From Helicobacteraceae bacterium (GTDB taxonomy: Bacteria > Campylobacterota > Campylobacteria > Campylobacterales > Sulfurimonadaceae): a stretch of 5,954 bases of DNA. Positions within the stretch are counted from its first letter, which is position 1. Each line of letters starts with the position of its first letter. The notes below the pieces were generated by a model, which ran no database searches, was not told the DNA's origin, and worked only from the letters and a program-made list of their open reading frames with translations. Location: NCBI GenBank assembly GCA_027056525.1, contig JALUKO010000010.1, positions 1 through 5,954 of the forward strand. The letters run 5' to 3'. Position numbers and translations under genes: made by a program. Shown here in pieces: positions 1 to 5,954 of this stretch.

Positions 1-398
1 CCACCCCATTCACCTGCAGCGTTTGCTTTTGAGTAACCAAGTACATCTTTTTGGGAAGTAAACACAATAGGTTTTGCTTGTGTACCCACAGCATTAAGCT
101 TGGCTCCCGGCTCAACAACCATAAAGGATTGTGGAGTACAGCCGGCAATTGTTGTACCGGCAGGGATTGTAAGGATTGCATTGTTAGAAACATTTACTTT
201 CCCATTCATACCATAAATTTTTGTTGCATCTAAAGTTGTATCAGTGCTAATATTTGATGGAAGTAGTTCAAAACTCGCATCGCATGTAGCGGTAGTAGGA
301 GTAGTAGTGCTAGAAGAACTACTGCCACCACCACATCCTGTAAATGTGAGTGCTGCAACTGCAACAAAACTTAGTGTAATCGTTTGTATAGATGTCAT
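1..398 (-). CDS. Putative lipoprotein, 5' part only (3' end beyond left edge)
   Basis: The visible part is 132 codons read leftward from the ATG at 398-396. Residues 1-22 form a lipoprotein signal peptide: a short polar start, a hydrophobic core (about 7-19), then a lipobox FTGC with the cysteine at residue 22. A low-complexity Gly/Ser/Thr linker (about 23-38) follows, as is usual for tethering a domain to a membrane. Cys39 and Cys87 could form a disulfide. From about residue 60 the text shows short turns of the type LTIPAGTTI, then KPIVFTSQKD, then GEWGG at the break. This pattern is familiar from exported proteins predicted to fold as beta-helices, often large and of unknown function; that assignment is from memory of the family style. 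The start is supported by GGAGA 7 bases upstream. It is divergent from the efflux operon, so a functional link is not implied. The C-terminal domain and total length are unknown. Confidence 0.85.
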   Translation of the reverse strand, partial: MTSIQTITLSFVAVAALTFTGCGGGSSSSSTTTPTTATCDASFELLPSNISTDTTLDATKIYGMNGKVNVSNNAILTIPAGTTIAGCTPQSFMVVEPGAKLNAVGTQAKPIVFTSQKDVLGYSKANAAGEWG

Positions 399-405
399 TA
401 TGAAA

Positions 406-410
406 TCTCC
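406..410 (-). promoter_or_regulatory. Ribosome binding site of the lipoprotein gene
   Basis: On the minus strand the sequence reads GGAGA followed by a 7-base spacer TTTCATA and then ATG. This is a good Shine-Dalgarno match at normal spacing, and it fixes the lipoprotein start at 398. Confidence 0.75.
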
Positions 411-461
411 ATGTTAATTTTGCGGAAGTTTAAAGTAAGTTCATTACGAAATCGTTTCCCT

Positions 462-470
462 TTAATAACA
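462..470 (-). promoter_or_regulatory. Candidate extended -10 promoter for the lipoprotein gene
   Basis: The minus strand reads TGTTATTAA here, a TGn followed by a hexamer with a partial TATAAT match. It would place the transcript start near 455 and give a leader of roughly 55-60 bases with the good ribosome binding site near its end. No convincing -35 box is visible, which is common in Campylobacterota where the extended -10 dominates. A second option, CATAAT on the minus strand at 504-509, cannot be excluded. Weak evidence overall. Confidence 0.3.
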
Positions 471-481
471 AGTTGGTTACA

Positions 482-495
482 AAGATAGAAATCTT
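482..495. repeat. Short inverted repeat AAGAT-4-ATCTT
   Basis: AAGAT at 482-486 and ATCTT at 491-495 are separated by AGAA. The arms are short and AT-rich, so chance is possible. The same AAAGAT word recurs in the second inverted repeat at 523-548. Confidence 0.4.
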
Positions 496-500
496 AAAAC

Positions 501-511
501 TACATTATGTA
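501..511. repeat. 11-bp palindrome TACAT-T-ATGTA
   Basis: A perfect palindrome around one central base, in the middle of the divergent intergenic region. It could be half of an operator or a chance AT-rich palindrome. No regulator family is identified from it. Confidence 0.35.
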
Positions 512-522
512 AAATGATTATG

Positions 523-548
523 AAAGATTTTAATACACCATTATCTTT
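523..548. repeat. Inverted repeat AAAGAT-14-ATCTTT over the operon promoter
   Basis: AAAGAT at 523-528 is mirrored by ATCTTT at 543-548. The arm centres are 20 bases apart, about two helical turns. The repeat spans the expected -35 and spacer region of the promoter at 551-559, a position typical of repressor or activator binding. No regulator gene lies in the window, so its role as an operator is an inference. Confidence 0.35.
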
Positions 549-550
549 GA

Positions 551-559
551 TGTTATACA
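551..559 (+). promoter_or_regulatory. Extended -10 promoter element of the efflux operon
   Basis: TGTTATACA matches the extended -10 form TGnTATAAT at seven of eight defined bases. A weak -35 such as TTAATA at 530-535 lies 18 bases upstream. Transcription would start near 566-567, only 3-4 bases before the ATG of the small leading gene, so the first message would be nearly leaderless. No ribosome binding site precedes that ATG, which fits this reading. Confidence 0.5.
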
Positions 560-569
560 ATTCGCCTAT

Positions 570-893
570 ATGTTACATTTTCAAAAGATTGTTTTATCGG
601 TTTTACTGTTTTCATTTTCTCTTACGATAGTACATGATTACGCTTTTGTTGATACGTACTCTTACACTAAATACAATGAAGAGGTGTACTGTGTTGATAA
701 TAAAACAATGCATATCTCTAAAGATGAAGTAAAATGTCAGGTGCATGACGGCTTTCATATCTTGATGGAGGTCTCCCTGATCCATAAGAGAGAAAGTGTT
801 TTGGTGACCTCTGATGGTAAACCTTTTTATATACAAGAAAATTTAACATCCCATATACAAACAGTACTGCAACGACCCCCTTCCATCGCATAA
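570..893 (+). CDS. Small exported Cys/His protein heading the efflux operon, function unknown
   Basis: A 107-residue protein that I cannot assign to a named family. Residues 1-21 look like a signal peptide or membrane anchor: a hydrophobic run from about 7 to 21 (IVLSVLLFSFSLTIV), followed by His-Asp at 22-23. The rest is hydrophilic, consistent with a periplasmic location. Potential metal ligands are Cys41, Met47-His48, and a compact Cys56-x2-His59-x3-His63 motif. It lies 53 bases ahead of the outer membrane channel gene on the same strand with no terminator between, so it is probably the first gene of the operon. Small periplasmic metal-binding proteins such as CusF or CzcI occupy similar positions in other heavy-metal RND operons, but no sequence likeness to them is claimed. 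ATG at 570 is the only plausible start: the frame is closed by a TAA at 531-533 and no ATG, GTG or TTG lies between. It lacks a Shine-Dalgarno sequence. Confidence 0.7.
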   Translation: MLHFQKIVLSVLLFSFSLTIVHDYAFVDTYSYTKYNEEVYCVDNKTMHISKDEVKCQVHDGFHILMEVSLIHKRESVLVTSDGKPFYIQENLTSHIQTVLQRPPSIA

Positions 894-935
894 ACTTCCA
901 AAACCAATTTAACTAGAAACAAATTTTTATTTACA

Positions 936-940
936 AAGGA
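936..940 (+). promoter_or_regulatory. Ribosome binding site of the outer membrane channel gene
   Basis: AAGGA, within AAAGGAAGAG at 935-944, sits 6 bases before the ATG at 947. It contrasts with the missing site in front of the preceding small gene. Confidence 0.75.
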
Positions 941-946
941 AGAGAT

Positions 947-2119
947 ATGAGATATATCTTTTTATTCTTAGTGCCTGTTTTAGCTATGGCAGAAGATATA
1001 AACACATTATACGAACGAATTGCACAAAGCAATATCTACAAAAGCAAAAGTGAAGCACTCAGTGCAACGATGCAAAGCAAAAAGTCATCATTATATAGTG
1101 ATGGCTGGAACTTGGGTGCTACAGTTGGGTACGCAAAGGGTAGAGATGCTGCTACGAGTTCAGCAACAGAGTTTGAGCTTTCTCTTAACAAAGAGTTTAA
1201 CTTATATAGTTCAAATATAGATACTTTGATCAAAGATACAACTATGTATATTGAAAATGAAAAAAAAATACAAGAGAACAGACTCAAAGTAAGGCTGTGG
1301 CAACTTTATGGTAATTATTGTATTACGATGCAGGCTCTTCAGGCAAAAGGTGAGCTGGCTTCCATCTATGACACCATCAGTGCACATATAGATAAGGGTG
1401 TGCAATACGGTGAGTTTGACGCGAGTAAAGCGATCATGGCAAAACTTGCACTGGAAAACTTGAATCTGCAAATATCCAAGCTTGAGAACTCCGTACAAAA
1501 CTATGAGGTTCAGATAAAAACACTGGTTCCTTTTGATGGGCAATTTGAGTGTAAGCATCTCAAACCTGATATCTACAGACTCTTTAACCCTGAGTATTCA
1601 GCGTTGCAAGGGGCATTAGAAAAAAAAATAGAGATATCAAAAGAGGCATTGACTCTTGCCAATACCACACTTAAAAAGATCAATGTGGGTGCATCTTATG
1701 CAAATGAGGTTGATACAGACAAGTATATGCTTCATATCTCTTTGCCTTTAGCGTACGGAGAAAAAAATCAAGCTGCCAGAGCTTCGGCAATGCACTCCTT
1801 AAACGCTTCAAACTATGAACTAGAGACCTTTAGAAATAACTATATTCATGAAAGCAGTGCCATGGAGAACCGTTTGGAGATCTATACAAAGTACTTAAAA
1901 ACGAGTGACAAGCTTATTCGGGATTCTTCAAACACTTTGATCAAACAGAGCAACATGAGGTTTCGTGCAGGAGAAGAGAGCCTTATCTCGATGCTCAAAG
2001 CGACAGAAACCAAACTACAAATGATAGAGACCATTTTAGAGTTAAAAATAGACAGACACAATGCAGTAGCAAAATATATGTATGACTACGCAATAGATCC
2101 AAAAGGAGTATCCAAATGA
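947..2119 (+). CDS. TolC/CusC-type outer membrane efflux channel
   Basis: A 390-residue outer membrane factor that would form the trimeric duct through which the RND pump expels substrate. Residues 1-15 are a signal peptide ending in AMA; there is no lipobox cysteine, unlike E. coli CusC. Two repeats are visible as expected for the TolC fold: each has a strand pair entering the outer membrane barrel (about 55-86, containing LGATVGYAK, and about 246-272, containing VGASYANE and ISLPLAYG), flanked by long amphipathic helices with coiled-coil character. The closing helix carries RFRAGEESLISMLKATETK (338-356), matching the usual RAGE..L..LL.A pattern near the C-terminus. It is somewhat shorter than typical members (about 410-470). 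Cys125 and Cys202 are the only cysteines. Two runs of nine A (1260-1268, 1620-1628) both encode Glu-Lys-Lys-Ile. The stop overlaps the next start as ATGA. The family is clear; the specific partner is inferred from the operon. Confidence 0.9.
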   Translation: MRYIFLFLVPVLAMAEDINTLYERIAQSNIYKSKSEALSATMQSKKSSLYSDGWNLGATVGYAKGRDAATSSATEFELSLNKEFNLYSSNIDTLIKDTTMYIENEKKIQENRLKVRLWQLYGNYCITMQALQAKGELASIYDTISAHIDKGVQYGEFDASKAIMAKLALENLNLQISKLENSVQNYEVQIKTLVPFDGQFECKHLKPDIYRLFNPEYSALQGALEKKIEISKEALTLANTTLKKINVGASYANEVDTDKYMLHISLPLAYGEKNQAARASAMHSLNASNYELETFRNNYIHESSAMENRLEIYTKYLKTSDKLIRDSSNTLIKQSNMRFRAGEESLISMLKATETKLQMIETILELKIDRHNAVAKYMYDYAIDPKGVSK

Positions 2120-3177
2120 TAAAGAAAATAATTTTAGCAACTCTTGTGAGTTTAGCACCCCTTGTTGCCAAAGAGCTTATAGTAACAGGCCAAAACAATA
2201 TGGTCAAAACCCAGCTTCCAGAAGAAACAAACAGTGTGTATCTTGGAAGTTTTTTGGCACAGGGGCATGTCGCTGCAAAAGATATATATAGGATTGATGC
2301 TCCGGTTGAGGGTGTGATCGAGAGACTCAATGTCAATATATATGAGCCCATTACAAAAGGAAAACTGCTTGCCATTATCAAAAGCCCAAAAATGCTTGAA
2401 CTTGAATCTACCTATATCAATATCTTGATAGAGCAAGAGTACAATGCAAATGAAGTGGCACGGCTTAAACCTCTCTATGAAGCGACGGTGGTACCAAAGA
2501 AACAATATCTGAGAGCTTTAAACACCTTGGCAAAATTTCAAACACAAAGCGAATTTTATTACCATCTTTTACAACAGTGGGGATTGAGTAAGGATCAGGT
2601 TGAAAAGATCAAAACAACAAAAAAACCTGCTCCGGATATAAAGGTCTATGCCCCTACAAGCGGTAGTATCAATGATTTGAATATCTTCCCAAAAATGTAT
2701 GTACAACGTGGTGAGCATATGATGACCATTCTTGATGACAACGACGCACACTTGGTGGTGGCTTTGCCGATGGGCTTGGCAAAACGCCTGAAACTCAAGC
2801 AAAAACTTTATGTTGGTGACACACCTGTGATCGTTGAATCGATCGCCGCAGAGATAGACTCCCGTACCCAAACTGTTGCTATCCATTTACTCCCTGAAAA
2901 ATCTATGCACATTATGTTAAATGAGAAAAAAAATATAAAACTTTACTTGCCTCAACATGCACACAGACTTCCATCGTCTGCCATCATTGAGTACAATGAT
3001 TCACAAGCAGTTTTTGTAAAAGTTTCTACAGGCTACAAGTTGGTAGAGGTGAGTGTTCTTGGCAGGAACAATGATAGTGTTTATGTGATCTCAAATGGAT
3101 TAAATGCTAAAGATGCGGTTGCAGTAAGTGGTGTTATCTCCTTAAAAGGCGCATTACAAGGTCAAAGTGATGATTGA
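2116..3177 (+). CDS. CusB/HlyD-type periplasmic adaptor of a heavy-metal RND system
   Basis: A 353-residue membrane fusion protein linking the pump to the outer membrane channel. A Sec signal peptide covers about residues 1-18 (MIKKIILATLVSLAPLVA). The lipoyl half-motifs are RIDAPVEGVIERLNV (59-73), with KGKLLAIIKSP (81-91) closing the first half, and KVYAPTSGSINDLNI (176-190) with VQRGEHMMTIL (196-206). Between them, 93-165 forms the alpha-helical hairpin that meets the channel. A beta-barrel region follows (about 210-280, with the common DSRTQTVAIHL at 248-258), then a membrane-proximal domain with LPSSAIIEY (285-293). It lacks the Met cluster that carries Cu(I) in E. coli CusB (only Met29 lies in the mature N-terminal stretch) and has no CusF-like C-terminal domain. 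AAGGAG at 2103-2108 is its ribosome binding site. It overlaps the channel gene by 4 bases and the pump gene by 8, so the three are translationally coupled. Confidence 0.9.
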   Translation: MIKKIILATLVSLAPLVAKELIVTGQNNMVKTQLPEETNSVYLGSFLAQGHVAAKDIYRIDAPVEGVIERLNVNIYEPITKGKLLAIIKSPKMLELESTYINILIEQEYNANEVARLKPLYEATVVPKKQYLRALNTLAKFQTQSEFYYHLLQQWGLSKDQVEKIKTTKKPAPDIKVYAPTSGSINDLNIFPKMYVQRGEHMMTILDDNDAHLVVALPMGLAKRLKLKQKLYVGDTPVIVESIAAEIDSRTQTVAIHLLPEKSMHIMLNEKKNIKLYLPQHAHRLPSSAIIEYNDSQAVFVKVSTGYKLVEVSVLGRNNDSVYVISNGLNAKDAVAVSGVISLKGALQGQSDD

Positions 3178-5954
3178 TAAACTTATTGGATTTGCACTTT
3201 CACAGCGTATATTTGCCATCATTATAGCGGTGGCGATTGTTGCAGGTGGATTGATTTCATATTCTAAGCTTACCATCGATGCGTTCCCTGATGTTTCAAC
3301 GACGCAGGTAAAGATCATCATCAAAGCTCCCGGGATGACCCCTACAGAAGTAGAACAGCAAATTACGATCCCTATTGAGCTTGAGATGCAAGGTATTCCG
3401 CACCAAGACATTGTTCGCTCCATCTCTAAGTACGCCCTTGCGGATATTACGATCGATTTTGAAGAGGGTACCGATCTTTATTGGGCGAGAGACAGGGTGT
3501 ATCAACGTTTTAACAACATTAAAGCCGATCTTCCAAGCTCTATAACGGGTGGCATCGCTCCTGTTACGACCCCTCTTGGTGAGATTTTGATGTTTACGAT
3601 CGATTCTCCAACACTCTCTTTAATGGAAAAAAGAACGCTTTTGGACTGGGTGATACGACCGGCTTTAAGAAACATAGAGGGTGTGGCAGATGTAAATGCC
3701 TTAGGTGGAGAGGTGAAAACCTTCAATATTAAGCCTAATTTTGCGAGAATGGCATCTTTGGGTATTACCCTTGATGACCTTCAAAGTAAAATAGCAAAAA
3801 ACAATGCAAATTTTGGAGCAGGTAGAATAGAGCGTGGTGATGAGGCACTTTTAGTTCGTCTTCCCGGGCGTATGAAAGGTAATGCAGATATCGAAAACCT
3901 TGTTGTAAAAGTGCAAAGTAACGGGGCAATTATTCGCCTTAGAGATGTTGCCTCTGTCTCAAGTGCTGCTTTGACACGCTATGGATATGTTACCAAGGAT
4001 GCACAAGGTGAGGCAGTAGAAGGTTTGGTTCTTGGACTCAAAGGCGCTGATGCTTCAAGGGTTACTTCTGCAGTGAAAGAGAAACTTCTGGAACTTGAAA
4101 AAACATTTCCTGAGGGTACAAAACTCAATATTTTTTATGATAGAAGTGATCTTGTAGGAAAAGCCGTCAGTATGGTGCAAAAAGCACTTTTAGAAGCTGT
4201 GATCCTTGTACTTATCATCTTACTTCTGTTTTTAGGAAGTTTTGTTTCAGCTATTACGGTGGCTCTTATTTTGCCATTGGCGATACTCAGTGCTTTTGTT
4301 TTGATGTATTACTTTAACATAAGTGTGAACCTTATGAGTTTGGGTGGTATAGCTATAGCGATAGGGATGATTATAGATTCGGGGGTGGTAATGATTGAAA
4401 ATATCATCGCAAGACTTGCAGAAACAAAGTCCAAAAACATCTCTCGAGTTCAGATCATCTACAATGCAGCACGAGAGGTAAGTACACCGGTTATTTCGGG
4501 GGTCTTTATCATTATCATCGTCTTTACGCCACTGCTTATGCTGCAAGGGCTTGGCGGTAAGCTGTTTGCTCCGGTTGCCTTGAGTATTGTTTTTACTTTG
4601 GCGGCTTCTATATTGCTGGCACTTTTTATCCTTCCAACGGTTGCATCATTTCTCATGAAAAAACCTCGCCATGAAGATACTTTTTTAATGAAGTTTCTTC
4701 TTAAAGGGTATGAGCCTATGCTTAAGAAAGCTTTTAAAGTTGAGTATGGCATCTATGCTCTTTTGCTTGTTTTGCTTGGTGGGACATTTTATGCCTTTGG
4801 TAATATAGGTAAAACTTTTATGCCGACTATGGATGAGGGAAATATAGTTATTGGTGTAGAAGCACCGCCTTCGATCAATATAGCGGCGGGTATAGCACTC
4901 AATACAGAAGTACAAAAAAGACTTATGCAAGAGGTTCCTGAGATTAAGTCTATTATTGCAAGAACCGGTTCTGATGAGATAGGACTTGATCCTATGGGGC
5001 TGAACGATACCGATACATTCTTGGTTTTCAAACCAAAAGAACAGTGGAGAAAACAAGATACTCAATGGCTTAAAGATGAGATGAGAAAAGTGCTGGAGGA
5101 TATTCAGGGAATAGAGTACAGTTTCACCCAACCTATTGAGATGAGAACTTCAGAGATGCTTACAGGTGCAAGGGGTGATGTGGTAATCAAGATATTTGGT
5201 GAGGAGATTGAGAAGCTCAATGAACTTGGTATCGCCATAAAAAATATTACCCAAAAGACGCAAGGTTCACAAGATGTTTACATGCGTCAAAATGAGGGTG
5301 TGGCATATCAGGAACTAAGATTTAATGAAGAAAAACTTGGAAATTACGGGCTTGATAAGAGTGATGTGGCACATCTTCTCAAAGCTGCTGTGAGCGGTGT
5401 TGAGACGGGTACCATCTACAAAGGGATGAAACAGTTTCCCATTATCATCCGTGGTGATTACCTGAGAAAAAATCTTGATGAACTCTATCTGGTAGGTGCA
5501 AACGGTGAGGCAGTTGCTTTGAGTGAAGTTGTCACTATTATTAGAAGCAGCGGACCGGTCGAGATCAAGCATGAACGCGCACGCCGGTTTGTTTCCATAC
5601 AGACAAATGTCAGCGGTATCGACCTTGTTACTTTTGTGGAAGATCTGAAGTCAAATATTGAAACAGGTGTGAAGCTTCCGGCGGGTTACTCTCTATCATA
5701 TGGGGGAGAGTTTAAAAATCAGCAAGCAACGATGGCAAGACTCTCTGTGGTAGTTCCCATCGCACTTGTGTTGATTTTTATGATTTTGTATATGACATTT
5801 AAGTCTGTCGTTCAAAGTATCATCATCTTTACAACTATTCCACTTGCTATGATGGGGGGAATTTTTGGGCTGTATGCAACTGAAAGTTATCTTTCTGTTC
5901 CGGCTTCTGTTGGTTTCATAGCACTCCTTGGTATTGCGGTGCTCAACGGAGTGG
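3170..5954 (+). CDS. CusA/CzcA-family heavy-metal RND efflux pump (3' end beyond right edge)
   Basis: The visible 928 codons of a protein normally about 1020-1060 residues; the frame is open throughout and to the end. It is the proton-driven inner membrane pump. TM1 is at about 13-31, followed by the first periplasmic porter loop with the CzcA-like DAFPDVSTTQV and VEQQITIPIE. TM2-TM6 fall at about 338-494, TM7 at 526-547, a second large periplasmic loop (to about 857), TM8 at 858-878, and the window ends in TM10 (GFIALLGIAVLNGV). TM4 contains IAIAIGMIIDSGVVMIEN with Asp403 and Glu410, equivalent to CzcA D408 and E415; CzcA D402 is replaced by Ala397, as in CusA-type Cu/Ag pumps. Of CusA's three Met ligands only one, Met663, aligns; the others are Gly and Asp. 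Substrate is therefore uncertain (Cu/Ag or divalent metal). The ATG overlaps the adaptor stop by 8 bases, with AAGG 8 bases upstream; an in-frame GTG lies directly before it. Confidence 0.93.
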   Translation, partial: MIDKLIGFALSQRIFAIIIAVAIVAGGLISYSKLTIDAFPDVSTTQVKIIIKAPGMTPTEVEQQITIPIELEMQGIPHQDIVRSISKYALADITIDFEEGTDLYWARDRVYQRFNNIKADLPSSITGGIAPVTTPLGEILMFTIDSPTLSLMEKRTLLDWVIRPALRNIEGVADVNALGGEVKTFNIKPNFARMASLGITLDDLQSKIAKNNANFGAGRIERGDEALLVRLPGRMKGNADIENLVVKVQSNGAIIRLRDVASVSSAALTRYGYVTKDAQGEAVEGLVLGLKGADASRVTSAVKEKLLELEKTFPEGTKLNIFYDRSDLVGKAVSMVQKALLEAVILVLIILLLFLGSFVSAITVALILPLAILSAFVLMYYFNISVNLMSLGGIAIAIGMIIDSGVVMIENIIARLAETKSKNISRVQIIYNAAREVSTPVISGVFIIIIVFTPLLMLQGLGGKLFAPVALSIVFTLAASILLALFILPTVASFLMKKPRHEDTFLMKFLLKGYEPMLKKAFKVEYGIYALLLVLLGGTFYAFGNIGKTFMPTMDEGNIVIGVEAPPSINIAAGIALNTEVQKRLMQEVPEIKSIIARTGSDEIGLDPMGLNDTDTFLVFKPKEQWRKQDTQWLKDEMRKVLEDIQGIEYSFTQPIEMRTSEMLTGARGDVVIKIFGEEIEKLNELGIAIKNITQKTQGSQDVYMRQNEGVAYQELRFNEEKLGNYGLDKSDVAHLLKAAVSGVETGTIYKGMKQFPIIIRGDYLRKNLDELYLVGANGEAVALSEVVTIIRSSGPVEIKHERARRFVSIQTNVSGIDLVTFVEDLKSNIETGVKLPAGYSLSYGGEFKNQQATMARLSVVVPIALVLIFMILYMTFKSVVQSIIIFTTIPLAMMGGIFGLYATESYLSVPASVGFIALLGIAVLNGV

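Larger units (their letters stand above)
399..569. other. Divergent intergenic regulatory region
   Basis: These 171 AT-rich bases separate the lipoprotein gene from the efflux operon and must hold promoters for both. Besides the promoter candidates listed separately, the region contains several short inverted repeats (482-495, 501-511, 523-548). No open reading frame, tRNA-like fold or strong terminator hairpin with a T-run was seen. Confidence 0.6.

Noticed and set aside
51..233. 60-codon plus-strand open frame
   Set aside because: It lies opposite the lipoprotein coding sequence, which has a signal peptide and ribosome binding site; the plus-strand product is Cys-rich with no recognisable features.
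482..495. Terminator hairpin in the divergent region
   Set aside because: The stem is only five AT-rich pairs and neither strand has a T-run directly after it, so it is not a credible intrinsic terminator.
612..836. 74-codon minus-strand frame opposite the small exported protein
   Set aside because: No ribosome binding site or family features, while the plus-strand frame has a signal peptide and fits the operon.
894..946. Possible terminator or separate promoter between the small gene and the channel gene
   Set aside because: No hairpin followed by a T-run and no good -10 element was found in these 53 bases; the AT-rich text only supplies the ribosome binding site.
3154..5572. Several minus-strand open frames of 69-148 codons across the pump gene
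   Set aside because: The plus strand is a continuous, unmistakable RND pump; the antisense frames are its shadows and show no protein-like patterns of their own.
1..5954. CRISPR array, tRNA, rRNA, insertion sequence or integration site
   Set aside because: No regularly spaced repeats, no tRNA-like folds, no transposase text and no flanking terminal repeats were seen; the window is ordinary gene-dense DNA apart from the points listed.

Overview
The window is AT-rich, densely packed bacterial DNA. Its base composition, codon choice (AAA, GAT, ATA and TTA are frequent) and gene style point to a Campylobacterota-type organism such as a Sulfurimonas or Sulfurovum relative. That placement is an inference from style; no rRNA or marker gene is present to confirm it.

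Layout. Positions 1-398 (minus strand) hold the 5' part of a surface or periplasmic lipoprotein gene that runs off the left edge. A 171-bp AT-rich divergent intergenic region (399-569) follows, with candidate promoters for both sides and several short inverted repeats. To its right, all genes are on the plus strand and look like one operon: a small exported Cys/His-containing protein (570-893), a TolC/CusC-type outer membrane channel (947-2119), a periplasmic adaptor of the CusB/HlyD type (2116-3177), and a CusA/CzcA-type heavy-metal RND pump (3170-5954, cut by the right edge after 928 codons). The last three overlap by 4 and 8 bases, indicating translational coupling.

Function. The three large genes encode all parts of a tripartite heavy-metal efflux machine: an inner-membrane proton-driven pump, a periplasmic adaptor and an outer-membrane duct. 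The substrate cannot be read off cleanly. Transmembrane helix 4 of the pump carries the AIG...D...E pattern of the Cu(I)/Ag(I) branch (CusA), but only one of CusA's three periplasmic methionine ligands is kept, and helix 10 and the second periplasmic loop read like CzcA. The small leading protein, with a CxxHxxxH motif, sits where accessory metal-binding proteins often sit in such operons and may be a metal chaperone or sensor; no named family was recognised. The most interesting items are this small protein, the hybrid signature of the pump, and the near-leaderless start of the operon.
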